NCBI RefSeq assembly: GCF_019399895.1
Contig: NC_091865.1
Location: 1,493,001-1,557,000 of the forward strand
Direction of reading: 5' to 3'
Source: Cardiocondyla obscurior
Lineage: Eukaryota; Arthropoda; Insecta; Hymenoptera; Formicidae
DNA length: 64,000 nucleotides
Shown here: piece after piece, positions 52,201-63,206 of the stretch
How the letters are laid out: each line of letters opens with the position of its first letter
Numbering within the stretch: the first letter of the stretch is position 1
The notes under the pieces: generated by a model
What the model was told of the DNA's origin: nothing
The model's input: the letters and a program-made list of their open reading frames with translations, nothing else
Database searches by the model: none
Program-made: the position numbers and the translations under genes

Positions 52201-54248
52201 ACCTTTCAGGTGGTTCTTCTCGCTTCCGGTCATCGTCCGCGCGGTGAGACCCGCGACCGTGGGCGCTGGTCTTCAGGATATCTCGTCCGCAAGATTCGTC
52301 CTCTGTTTACCGCTACCAGCAACAAGCGGCAACTGCAACATCACGTGGAGGAGACACGAAGGCACTGGTGTCTGTAGGCGGGTCCGATAATCCGTGAAAG
52401 CGTGGATAATCAGGGAATAGGCTCCCGCGTGTCGACGCAACCACCTAAGGCTTGGAAGACGAAGAAGGTGGCGAAGAAAAAAAAACCCAACGACGGAGGC
52501 AGATAAAAGGAGAAAGAGATCGTCCGTCGAGAAGAGCGGAGAGAACGGGAGACAATAATGGTCGGACCGTGAACACGGTCGGCAGAAACACTCGATTACT
52601 CGCGCTCGCTCGTGCTCCTCTCCTCCGTGCTGCGCACCGTAGGTCAAGGCACCTTTTATTTCCTTAACCCTTTGTGATTCAGCGTGACTTCAAAGTAATA
52701 CCGACGGTACTTTCTTTCCTTCCTTTTTCTCTTTTTTTTTTTTAGCTGCAATAATACATAAAAATCTATGATTTTATGATTCTAAAGTGATTATACCAAT
52801 AATTACGTCTGCAAAGTCGATTAAAAATATCCAGATAATTATTTCTACATAGAATTATTTTTCTGCGTTTAATATACATTTCATCAATTTATTTTAATAA
52901 AATAACACGATATTTCTTGTCAGAAACAAAGTAAAGGAATTACATACCTTTAATTTTCTTTGATACTCTTTCATTTTTCGCTTCGAGCATGCAAATTTAG
53001 TTGTTACAGTTATTAATCGTCAAATTATAATTATTTTGCAGTTGGCTAGAAATTAATTACGAGAATCTTTAAGAAATACCAGTCGGACATCTGACATCGG
53101 AAAATCTGTGTCTTTCTAAAATAAAAACTCTTTCTTTTAACAAAGTAAAAATTAACGAAATTTTTTTTTGTCGATACAAGACTATTTCAAGAAACATTTC
53201 ATCGATCAAACCTCTCGAACGCGCTGTCATCGTTGAATTCTTATTCTTCCTATCCTCTTTTCAAGGTCGACTTAATCGCTATTTATCATCGCCAAGATCA
53301 CGGCCGTTTTGCCAGTATCGCCGATACTTTTCAAGGTGCGCGAAAGGGATCGTCGAGCCGTCTTCTCCTTCTTTCCTCTTTCACCTATCCTTCGCGAACG
53401 CTCGGTGTACGTCTCGACGAGATGACCATTTAGAATTCCAACAAGATGCACGCGTCCGCGGACAGTAAAATCATCCCTACGGAAAAATCATCGCTGGTGG
53501 AAGCTCCATGTGTGAAACCACACCCACGCACCTCGTCGCGTCGACCGCCGGCGAGATCCGGCCACATATTTGCGGAGGTCGCTTTATGTCGTAAACAACA
53601 TAAACATAATGCAGTCGAGCCGGTGGACCACACCCGGCGTGCATATGCGTTCACTCAGTTGCTCTTACTCTCTCTCGCGAACGTGCATACGCACGTACGT
53701 GCGTACACTTACATTGTGAGAAACTCGCATTCGCGTCCACGTACGCATATCATGGCAAGGACTCGACGCAACTATCCGCGCGCCGTGATATCGCTCTTCG
53801 TGGTGGTCGAAAAATGTCTGTGGATAAAGCGGATAAATAAATGAACGCTTCCTCACTTGATAAATTGCATAAGTCGCTAAGTGGCCCTTTATCATGTATA
53901 TTTAAATTAAAATAGATGTATATACAACCAAAAGGCGTGTGTACTGGAAACTCGATAGTGTGACCGATGGACCGGCTCATCGGGTATAAAGTGCGCTAAA
54001 CGATAAACGTGGCTCACGTCTTTTCTTCTTTATTACAATACTTCTTTTGGCTAAACTCAGCACTCCGAGCACATTGAAGGCACTAACGTTTCTAAGGAAC
54101 TATAAAATATATTCTCAAAAAAATGTTTAATAACATAAATTTAAATATCGCTCAATTATTCATAATTTATAATAAAATGTATTATATTAATATATTACCA
54201 AATGTGTATCTAAATGTTACGATTTCGTTGATCTATATTATAAAATTT
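49226..54248. other. non-coding interval, no gene seen
   Basis: Frames of up to 132 codons (for example 51486-51848 minus, 52273-52647 minus, 53446-53844 plus) lack family signatures, flanking splice logic or supportive composition. A strictly alternating pyrimidine-purine run is at 50225-50259. ACGT/CACG-rich simple sequence lies near 53680-53745. The left part is upstream DNA of the cuticle gene. Confidence 0.45.
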
Positions 54249-54254
54249 TTTATT
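54249..54254 (-). terminator. candidate poly(A) signal of HTRA2
   Basis: AATAAA on the minus strand, about 27 bp past the HTRA2 stop codon. Confidence 0.45.
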
Positions 54255-54280
54255 TAATCGCAATTATTTAACAAAGTTAA

Positions 54281-56159
54281 CTATATTTCCTCAGGATCAA
54301 CTTGTATATATGAAACTCGTCCTCTCCTTAAAATTTGTAATTTTATCGTTCCTGGTTGTTCTAAAATTTTATAAATATTGTTCGAATCCAATACTTGCTC
54401 GCCATTAGCATGTGTCACGATGTCTCCAGATTGCAATCCAGCACTAGAATTAGAAATAATAATTAAAATTTTCAATGTTTTAATTGCTATTACGTGACTT
54501 ACCTATAAGCCGGAGATCCAGGTATTACTCTCCATACAAGAACTCCATGGCGAACGTTCATATATTCATTATACTGTTGTATTTCATTTAAAGTTTCTGG
54601 GGTCAAAGTTTGCATTGTGATACCCATATATCTTCTTCTAGGAATATCTCTCAATGACACACCTGCGACAATAAAATGTAATAAGTATTTTAAATATTAC
54701 GCACAATTAATAACGTAAAGTCATAATTTAAGTTAGACTAAGTTACCTTTGTTTTTTCTACGTATTTCAGCTTTCTTTAAAAATTCTTTCGCATAATCTA
54801 TAGGTATGGCGAACGAAATGCCAGGCGTCACTTTCATTGAATTTATACCTATTGCTTCTCCATTCAAATTTACTAATGGGCCACCAGAATTTCCAAACTA
54901 GAGAAAAATTCACTAATTATGTAATATAATTCATTAATCACACAAAATATAGCATAACGCTCAATAATTATATTCTAATTGATAATTACTAACAGTGATT
55001 GCAGCATCTGTTTGAATATATCCTATATGTCGATTATTTAAACCAAGCTCTTGACTTTGTCTATTTACACTGCTTACTACTCCGCTTGTTATAGTGTTGC
55101 TAAGAGCCAGTGGTGAACCAATAGCCACTACAAACTCTCCAGGCCTGATATTTGCTGAAGAACCAAGTTTCATTACTGGTAAATTGGTCTGCATAAGTGG
55201 GTAATACAAATTAACAATCATAGACATTTCAATATTAACATTTATGCATAAAATAAAATTAAGTTACCTTATTTATTCGCACAGTAGCAAGATCACCTTG
55301 TAAATCATAGTCTTCTATTATTCCAGTATATGTACTACCATCATAAAGTCGTACCTATATATAAAAAAATACAAAAACACTTATAGATAAAAATAATTAA
55401 TTACATATGTAAATTACATGAAATATTTAAAAAGAATAGATTTAAGATTTAAAAAATTGTAAAATCTAGAATACTTGTAGCACAGGATGTTTGAAAGGAT
55501 GAAGGGACTCATAAAAGACTCACATTTACCTTAACCATTGTATTAGGCTTATTTATTACAACATGAGCATTTGTTAATATTAAACCATCCTCATTGATGA
55601 TAAATCCAGATCCATTGCTGGTGGTAATTGGCTTCCCTGTGAAATAGTCTATGCTGTTTTATAAAAAGTAGAGTGTTAGTATATATTCATATTAAAAATA
55701 GACAGTTTCATTACCATATTAACGATGTTACCTATTGCTATCTTTGATCTCGATGTATACAACAGCTGGTGCAGATATCTCCACCACGTCCGCTATAAAA
55801 TTGTATTTTTCCCTATTTTTATTGCTGTCGGACGGTGGCAACGAAATAGCGTGAACAACGAGACAGCACGGAACAGTTAGATTTATAATTTTTTGTCGGA
55901 TATCTCGCCAATTATACAAGGCATAACAAATGCTCGCTGCTCCAGAAACAAGCGTGGTATAGGTTAGAAACGTTCTCGCTCTGTTACTTTCAACTCTACG
56001 TTCGTGCTGCTGCTTCTGCTGCTGTTGCTGATGATACGAGTGGATCGTTCGCGTTCCAGCATGCCGCTCCGTGAACGCGAGAGTCGTGAAACGTGAAATT
56101 TTTGATTTATTCGCTCTTACCAAAGAAATACACGGCACGCGCGACAAGGAAGACGCCAT
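54281..56159 (-). CDS. HtrA2: mitochondrial serine protease HTRA2/Omi
   Basis: Trypsin-fold protease of 435 residues. Minus-strand exons: 56159-55732, 55653-55530, 55354-55268, 55188-54994, 54897-54747, 54662-54503, 54443-54281, all in frame. The N-terminus is basic and Ser/Thr-rich, as expected for mitochondrial import. It is followed by a Gln-rich run (about 44-53) and one membrane segment (about 66-82). The catalytic triad is H173 (TNAHVV), D205 (QGDLATV) and S282 (GNSGGPL). A C-terminal PDZ domain covers about 340-435, with [10 protein letters not shown]. The family degrades misfolded proteins in the intermembrane space, and in mammals and flies the released form can antagonise IAPs. I could not identify an IAP-binding tetrapeptide with confidence. 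An in-frame TTG lies upstream, but the first ATG gives MASSLSR. The gene is head-to-head with MECR. Confidence 0.95.
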
Positions 56160-56619
56160 CTTCAAACTGCAATACGTGCTACGAACGGCTGCAAATCAGC
56201 GGTCTGTTGAAATCGTAATAATTCGCGCAGTAGTATCGAATATCCATTTTCGCGTAAACTTTCAGTGAAACGGTGCCCCTTGTCGCGAGTTTGGCAACCG
56301 GTCGACTCCCTTGAATTCTCGCGCTCGATTATTTGCAAGATCGCCATCGGCGATCGTCGGCGAACTTCGTGCAAACACAATCCTTTCTAAAAATTCGATT
56401 GGTCTTTCATTTCAAGCAGAGCCCAACTCGGAAGAGAGCTGGCTTCACACAGACGAGTTTCTGCCTCTGCATCAGTACGCGTGGAAGCCGCAATTCCGAG
56501 TTGGGCTCTTTGATTTCAAGATATAACCTAACTAATTTCGTTCTAAAATTTTTTCAACAAATGTTATTTGCGAATGACAGATTCGTGACACATCAACAGT
56601 AATATTATATAATTAAAAT
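56160..56619. promoter_or_regulatory. shared HTRA2/MECR promoter region with inverted repeat
   Basis: 460 bp separate the two divergent start codons, so both promoters must lie here or overlap the first exons. It has no TATA box comparable to the cuticle genes. AGAGCCCAACTCGGA at 56418-56432 and its exact reverse complement at 56495-56509 form 15-bp arms around a 62-bp spacer. TTTCAAG also occurs next to each arm, in direct orientation. Confidence 0.55.
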
Positions 56620-58024
56620 ATGTTTGCAAGCAAGCTAACTTTATCGATCTCGCGATCAATTAAATATAACTTTTCGAATATTCGACAAATGAGCGCTACA
56701 ATGAACACCGACTGTGTTAAATCTTTATTATACAAAGAATACGGCGATCCTGTTGAGGTTCTTCAAATAACAACACAAGCGATAGAACAGCCAGCTGATG
56801 ATCAAGTAATTTTTACTACAATTAAATATTTTCTCTTAGAAATTTTTAATTTTTATGTAATTTAAACATTTTTGTAATGTTTCAGGTATCTGTAAAGTGG
56901 TTACTATCCCCAGTAAATCCATCTGATATAAATACAATTCAAGGAAAATATCCTAGCAGACCTTCTCTACCAGCAGTGCCAGGAAATGAAGGAGTTGGAG
57001 AAATAGTAGCAGTTGGTTCCAATGTTCAAAATTTACATGTTGGAGACAAAGTGGTACCCAATGGTCCTAATTTTGGAATCTGGAGAACACAGGCTAATTA
57101 TAACTTTAAAGATGTTATGAAAGTATGTATTTAATATTGTTATTATTATTTGTTACAATAATATAGCTATTGTACATGTCATTTTTTTAGTTATCTTTTT
57201 ATAGCTACCAAATGATGTTGATCTAGTAGTAGCTAGCATGATAAATGTGAATCCATGTTCAGCATACAGAATGCTGAAAGATTTTATTTCATTAAAATCT
57301 GGAGATACTGTAATTCAAAATGGTGGTAATTCTGCAGTTGGTCAACAAGTCATTCAATTATGCAAAATATGGAATTATAAATCTATTAATATTGTTAGAG
57401 ATAGGCCAAATATAAAGGAATTAAAGGTATAGTACTAATTGTTTTATTCTTTTTATTACATTGCAAATTAATATGTATATATGTTATAAATTATTTAGAA
57501 TCAATTGACAACATTAGGGGCAACTGAAGTGTTAACTGAAGAGGAGGTCCGAAATACACAATTGTTCAAAAGTAAAAAGTTACCTGCACCTAAATTAGCT
57601 CTTAATTGTATCGGTGGCCAAAGTGCCCATGAAGTAATGAGACATCTGGATCATAGTGGTACAATGGTTACTTATGGCGGTATGTCCAGAGAACCATTAA
57701 CTGTACCAATTGCTGCACTTATTTTTAAGGTAATTCAAAATTATATTCGTGAGTAAGAGTAGAAAAAAAATTTTTTTAATTTAATTTGTGTAGAATATAT
57801 CAGTCAAAGGATTTTGGATGACAGCTTGGACGAAAGCAAATATGGAATCCCAGGAGAGAATGGATATGTTTCAGAATTTAGCAGGTTTCTTTAGAGATAA
57901 AAAATTACAACCACCACCATATAAATTAGTACCTTTTAGTGAATATCAAGAAGCTATTACTAAAGCACTCAGCTTTGATGGTCGTACGGGTATAAAATAT
58001 ATTTTAGATTTAACGAAATCTTAA
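56620..58024 (+). CDS. Mecr: mitochondrial trans-2-enoyl-CoA/ACP reductase
   Basis: Medium-chain reductase of 368 residues. Exons: 56620-56805, 56886-57122, 57205-57426, 57499-57729, 57794-58024, all in phase 0. The enzyme carries out the NADPH-dependent last step of mitochondrial type II fatty acid synthesis, which supplies the lipoate precursor. The N-terminus (about 1-25) is rich in Ser, Lys and Arg and lacks acids, fitting a mitochondrial presequence. A second ATG (MSATMNT) could be the start of a shorter form. Family marks: NPSDINTIQGKYP with the conserved active-site tyrosine at 84, PGNEGVGEI, the nucleotide-binding NGGNSAVGQ at 180-188, LNCIGG, and YGGMSREP. The alcohol-dehydrogenase-type zinc ligands are absent, as expected. 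The length is normal. The 3' end meets OSCP1 tail-to-tail. Confidence 0.95.
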
Positions 58025-58304
58025 GAAACTTATATATTTTTTTACATTTTTATAGACAGAAAACTTTTCTGTCATTTCCAGTTAGTGCATATGATAGCAG
58101 TTGAAATTATCTACGAAATTTGCGTAGTTTTTTTTTACATTTTGCATAAAATTAATATAAACTGAAATATTTTGTAAAATAGAAGAACAGGTTTAGAAAT
58201 AACATATAATTATATTTGTTTTAGTGAAAATAGTGATATATAAATAGACAAAAAAATATAGGAAATATAATTGCATTATATATTTAATAGATAAAAATTG
58301 TAAA

Positions 58305-59839
58305 TTATTCGATTTCGTCAAGAAGATCGAGTAAATCCATACTTCGTTTTAAACCTTCGTTTTCGTCATCAAAAAAATCCGCATACACAGTGTCAAGTTT
58401 AGCTCTATAGTCCTCATTTAATTTTGGCTTTTCATTTTCTGAATTATTTTGTTTCGCGTTATTTTCCTCGGCATCAATTGCCTTATTTACGATCTCCTCG
58501 TCCATGTTTGACAGTAAGTTGAGCGTAAACGGTCTTTCATAATTGGTTTCTTCAGTTCCCAGTTGAACAGCTAGCATACCTAATTCTGCTTTTACACCAC
58601 AATCTCTTAATAATTGTTGGCTGTCTCGTCTTGTACTTTCTGTTATGCCATATGTTGGCAAATATCTACATAATAAAATAGGTAATTATTTTCTATATAC
58701 CGTCATTGATATCGTATAATTTTTATCTTACATATTTTTGCCTAATAATGTTTTTCTGTCACCAAAGGCGTCGAAGGAACCTCCACAGCATGTTTCAGGG
58801 CTCACATCTTTAATTCTCATACTGGCTAAAATATTTCTGTGCTCCGTGTACTTTTCGTTGTATTTCTGAGGAGTTATATTGAAACTGGCATCATCGTTTT
58901 GCAGACTACGTCGCAGAAGAATCGATACTCGTACATTATACGACTCCAATTCATTCAGGCAACTCTGTCTTGCATTCCATATCTCATCGAATGTCAGGCA
59001 GCCGTAAAACTGTATTTTAAAAAATAAGCGCAGATCTTTATTGAAATGGATATTATTAAATTGGTACATTGAGTTGCACTCACATTAATAATCATCTGGT
59101 GCACCATGCTGACGCATTTTTGCGCATTTACGTCGCTGACCATATCACGCATCGCATCTATGTGATTTAGAATAATGAGAATGACTTCTCTCGGTCCAGT
59201 AGCAGCTGTTAATTGATACTTCACCATCATAATCATCAGGTCAAATAGTTTATCCATACTGCTTTTATCTAGCTTCATAATCGATGAAAGAGCGACGCTT
59301 TCCAAAGTACTCCGCAATTGTGGTATCTCGATCATCGGCGACGCTTCGAAAATCGATGATAATATCTTAGGATTGAGCAAAGCGATTGTTACGTCGTCCA
59401 ATACTGTAAGTGAAATATCTATTAAGTTATTTTTACCACGTAGTGTAACGTTATTATTTCTATTAACTTTCACATATCTAAAAAAAATTTTTTTTATACT
59501 CTGTAATATTTAAAAAATTAATTAACTTTTATTTTTATTAATACAACGATTGATAATCAGAATATTCAGTAAAGCTTGTGTTTGTAATACTTAAAAATTG
59601 TCAAAAATTAATTTGACAATCGTATAAAAATTAATTATAGTGAGAAATTATTTATACATAAATATTACTGAAATATTTAAAGTAGATTTAAGAAATGTTA
59701 TCAAAATACTTTTAAGCATAGTCTCACCTTGTATCGTCTTATCGATGTCAATTTTTTGAGCTTTAAGCCTTTGGCGCAAAACGTATAACATCTCGCCACC
59801 CATATTTAAATATAGAATGGGTGTTGAGTGCAAAGACAT
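58305..59839 (-). CDS. Oscp1: OSCP1 (organic solute carrier partner 1) homologue
   Basis: Protein of 356 residues. Minus-strand exons: 59839-59728, 59403-59084, 59009-58732, 58665-58305, all in frame. The N-terminus STPILYLNMGGEMLYVLRQR matches the OSCP1 family start (a LxLNLGGEMLYIL pattern). MDKLFDLMIMMVKYQ and ILIILNHIDAMRD follow, as in vertebrate OSCP1. The C-terminus is acidic, ending in leucine-rich LLDLLDEIE. Vertebrate OSCP1 was linked to organic solute transport in oocytes and to cilia and male germ cells; its biochemical activity is not settled. There is no clear membrane segment or signal peptide. The middle is shorter than in human OSCP1. The start codon is 815 bp from the divergent nicalin start. 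Confidence 0.9.
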
Positions 59840-60653
59840 TTTTTTTTTTCAGACGTGATTTTCCTTCGACAGTTATTGTCAGCGACACATGTATTTAGAA
59901 AGTACACGTATGTCTTGCAAAAGCGAGGTAGTCGATGCGTCGTCTTGACGACGTAAATGTACACTGAAGAGCAGACATGGCATTTTCTGCGGCGACAGCG
60001 GACATATCAGTGATACAAAGGATTCAAAACTCGTGCATGATACTTCCACGCTTATCGATCGAAAGAAGCTACGAAAAAGGAGCTATCATGCACACGAGTT
60101 TTGAATTTTCTGTATCACTGATATGTCCATCTTCACCAGTATAGTGCCGTGGATAAATTAAAAGTGGATTTGCCGATAAGATTATTAGACAGGAAATTGA
60201 GCCGCTCATTGTTTTCTGTCGAAAAAAAGTCATTAAATGCATATTAAAATTATGCTGACATCTTGTACTTGATATCGATCGATATTATACCTCTACTTCA
60301 CGGATAATAAAACTCGAATGATAACAAGAAACGTGTAGTTCAAAGAAAGCTCGATTTATTGTCGAGAACATATTTTCTTCTACCTTTAAATAAATTTAAA
60401 AGAACAATGACATGAAATTAACGTCATACCTTTTGCGAAATTACACAAACTAAAATCAGCGTTTTGTCGGGATTTTATTAGCAAGTCATACCTAACCGTA
60501 CCTAACGCAAACCGACACGAGGGAAAGTGAGGTTCGTCGTCATTGCACGGATTAGAAATTAGAGTACGGATCCGTTGATGGGTTTAGATCAATGAAATTA
60601 CGTGAGAATCGCGTTTACGTTTGAGTCATAGGTACAATATTTTCGGTGGAAAC
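59840..60653. promoter_or_regulatory. shared OSCP1/nicalin promoter region
   Basis: Divergent upstream region of 814 bp. It contains a hairpin-forming inverted repeat (60000-60128) about 160 bp from the OSCP1 start and CCTAAC-type motifs at about 60491 and 60501. No TATA box stands out near either start. Untranslated exons are possible. Confidence 0.5.
60000..60128. repeat. 129-bp hairpin-forming inverted repeat (MITE-like)
   Basis: Arms of about 45 bp. GGACATATCAGTGATACA at 60000-60017 pairs perfectly with 60111-60128, and ATTCAAAACTCGTG at 60022-60035 pairs perfectly with 60093-60106. CATGATA/TATCATG continues the stem inward. The central ~40 bp are unpaired. It may be a very short MITE or a hairpin of other origin. 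No target duplication is evident. Confidence 0.75.
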
Positions 60654-63206
60654 ATGTGGCTGGAAGAGTGCGACAGCTTCGCTGAGCTATGCCGGGGATA
60701 CCTGCCGTATTATTTGCTAATAGTCCTGCCGATCTTCATAATCATCTCCCCGGTGAACCCGGTGACTGCTTCCCACGAGTTTCCCGTGTATCGTATGCAT
60801 CAGTACGACCTGCATGGCGTTCCACACGGTAAGCTGTTGGAAAGAGCCAACTAGTCGGTTCTCAAAGTTATAAATTGTGATTAATTTAGGTTGCCGAAGC
60901 GCACCCGTATCCCTGGAGGCAAGGTCACTTGCTAGATGGAGTACCTCTAGGCATTGCGTTGTCGCGCGAGCATTGGATATCACCCCGTCGGTCTTCCAAT
61001 CTATTAAAAGTAAAGCTGGCGCATTAGTAATTGTTTTACCTAAAAAAATGAATGAACTTACCACTGAAGAAAAACAAGTAAGTAATAGAGATTAATATGT
61101 TACTTTACATTTTAAAATATTTATTTTCAGATATTGTTGTAAATAATTTAATTTTGTTATAAATTATAATAATTATTTATTATACATTTTTTTTAAATTA
61201 ATTTTAGCACATTATGAGTTTAGAAGAGTCTATGATGTACGGCTCTGAGACAATGATACCGGTATATTTTGCATTGTGGCATACAGAACTTCAAACGATT
61301 TTAGACGACGTTGCCAGCGGTTTTATTACCGATGAGATGGCTGGTTCAGCAGCAGAAGCTATATATAATTCAATTTCAGCTAGTGGTTATCAAGTGGTAG
61401 TAACTACTGCACAAGCACTTCCTAAAACAGATGTTAAAGTTGCTACCTTACATGGTAAATTGACTGGAACTGGTACTGAAGAGAAATTACCTACCATAGC
61501 GATAGTGACACATTACGACAGTACTGGAGTTGCACCTGTAAGATTTATTATTTTTTTACTGTATCTTTTATACTTGCAAAATTTAATACATGCTTAAATG
61601 TATTACAGGAATTATCATTCGGTGCAGATAGTAATGCTTCTGGTATAGCTATGCTGTTAGAAATAGCAAGAGTGTTTTCTGCTTTATATTCCAATGGTCG
61701 GACAAGGCCACAATATAATCTCGTTTTTATTTCAACTGGAGCTGGTAAATTAAATTACCAAGGTAGTAAAAAATGGTTAGAAGATCAATTGGATGGAGTT
61801 GAAGGCTCTATTATACAGGTAACAGAATCGAGCTATTGTAAAAAAACGGGAAAGGACACGCACAGAAAAATTTAGTAGAAATAATTTTTAATATATAATG
61901 TTCTCGCTAGCTTGGACAGACTCAGACTGAGACTCTCGGGAAAAGAACGACTTTTATAAACGGACCGTTCCCTTTAATTTGCCGAAAAGTCGGCCCGTTA
62001 AACAAAGCGCGGCGATTGATCCTATATCAGTCGTTACCGCCGTTAATGCCGCGATCGCCGCCGCGATCTTTTAAGCGGTCACCGCTGCCGCATCGTCTCT
62101 TTGCTTTCGCGCCGCTAGTCTGCTACAATAGCGGCCACTGCTACCGCATTGCTTTTTATATTTTCCGCGTCGCAAAACTCCCACATTATTAACATTTATT
62201 ATTTATAATTAATTGCTTTATATATATTCCGATTTTTTTCCATAATGTAATTAATAATTGTAAATATATTTGCAGGATGCAGCTTATGTAATATGTCTTG
62301 ACACAGTTTCCGCTAGCAACAATTTATTTGTACACGTATCAAAACCACCGAAAGAGAATTCTTCAGGTGGTTTGATTTACAAAGAGCTACAAATCGTTTC
62401 GCAAAACAAAAATGTCACTGTCGATGGTGTGCATAAAAAAATTAATCTCGCGGAAGAGACATTAGCATGGGAACATGAAAGATATAGCATTAGGAGATTA
62501 CCCGCTGCTACTTTATCCACATTGAAAAGTCATGAAGATACTACTAGGACCACTATATTAGATGTCTTTAAAAAAGGACAAGTAGATATATTGTACGAGA
62601 ATACTCAAGTTATATCGGAAGCACTGGCGCGTCATATATATAACATAAGTTCTAGTAACATCTCTATTAATTTACCGTTGGTATGTTTATTGCTGGAAAT
62701 TTTTATATTGTTAGTTGTTTAAATGACATTTTATATGACTTTCTTTCTTAACAGGATGTATCAAAAGAATCGCTTTCTTTATGGTTTAATTACTTTGCTT
62801 CTCAACCAAGAGCAGCTTCATTACTAGCGGAAAAAAATAATTTACTAGTCAATACGTTGAAAGAATCAATGGCGAGATACTTGGGAGATGTAAAAGTTAC
62901 TCTGCATACTCCAGATAAACAAGATCCAGAATTTGTGTTTTATGATGTTACAAAAGCAATTTTGAATGTATATAGGTATGTAATGGATATAGGTTTTTTT
63001 GATATACATATTTATAATATATATGCAACGATTAATTATTCATATAATATTGTTATTTCCTTTACAGTGTAAAACCGGCTGTGTTTGATCTCTTTCTTAC
63101 TATTGGCATAATTTTGTACTTGGGAATATTGTACATAATTGTGCATAATTTTCCCCATGCTTATGCACTGGCGACAAAACTTTCCGCAAAAAGCAAGACG
63201 ACGTGA
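60654..63206 (+). CDS. Ncln: nicalin, BOS complex subunit
   Basis: ER membrane protein of 555 residues (human about 560). Exons: 60654-60828, 60890-61077, 61208-61537, 61609-61818, 62276-62680, 62755-62975, 63068-63206, all in frame. It has an N-terminal hydrophobic signal/anchor (about 18-40), YRMHQYDLHG, LPTIAIVTHYDSTGVAP, LSFGADSNASG, NYQGSKKWLED, HVSKPP, KKINLAEETLAWEHERY.IRRLP and DPEFVFYD. The final membrane segment follows VKPAVFDLF. All match nicalin. The lumenal domain is related to nicastrin and M28 aminopeptidases but is thought to lack catalytic metal ligands. With TMEM147 and NOMO it forms the BOS complex of the multipass translocon, which helps insert multi-spanning proteins. 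An in-frame TTG lies upstream; I chose the ATG just before WLEEC. Intron 4 is the longest and holds a GC-rich block. Confidence 0.95.
61840..62190. other. GC-richer block inside nicalin intron 4
   Basis: All other nicalin introns are AT-rich and under 135 bp. Intron 4 is 457 bp, and its middle is rich in CCGC, CGCG and GCGATCGCC motifs (about 61990-62130). It has no open frame and no clear terminal repeats. This may be an inserted element or an intronic regulatory element. Confidence 0.4.

Noticed and set aside
52273..52667. Overlapping open frames on both strands near 52.5 kb
   Set aside because: Both are low-complexity (Leu/Phe on one strand, Arg/Glu on the other) and lack start or splice support.
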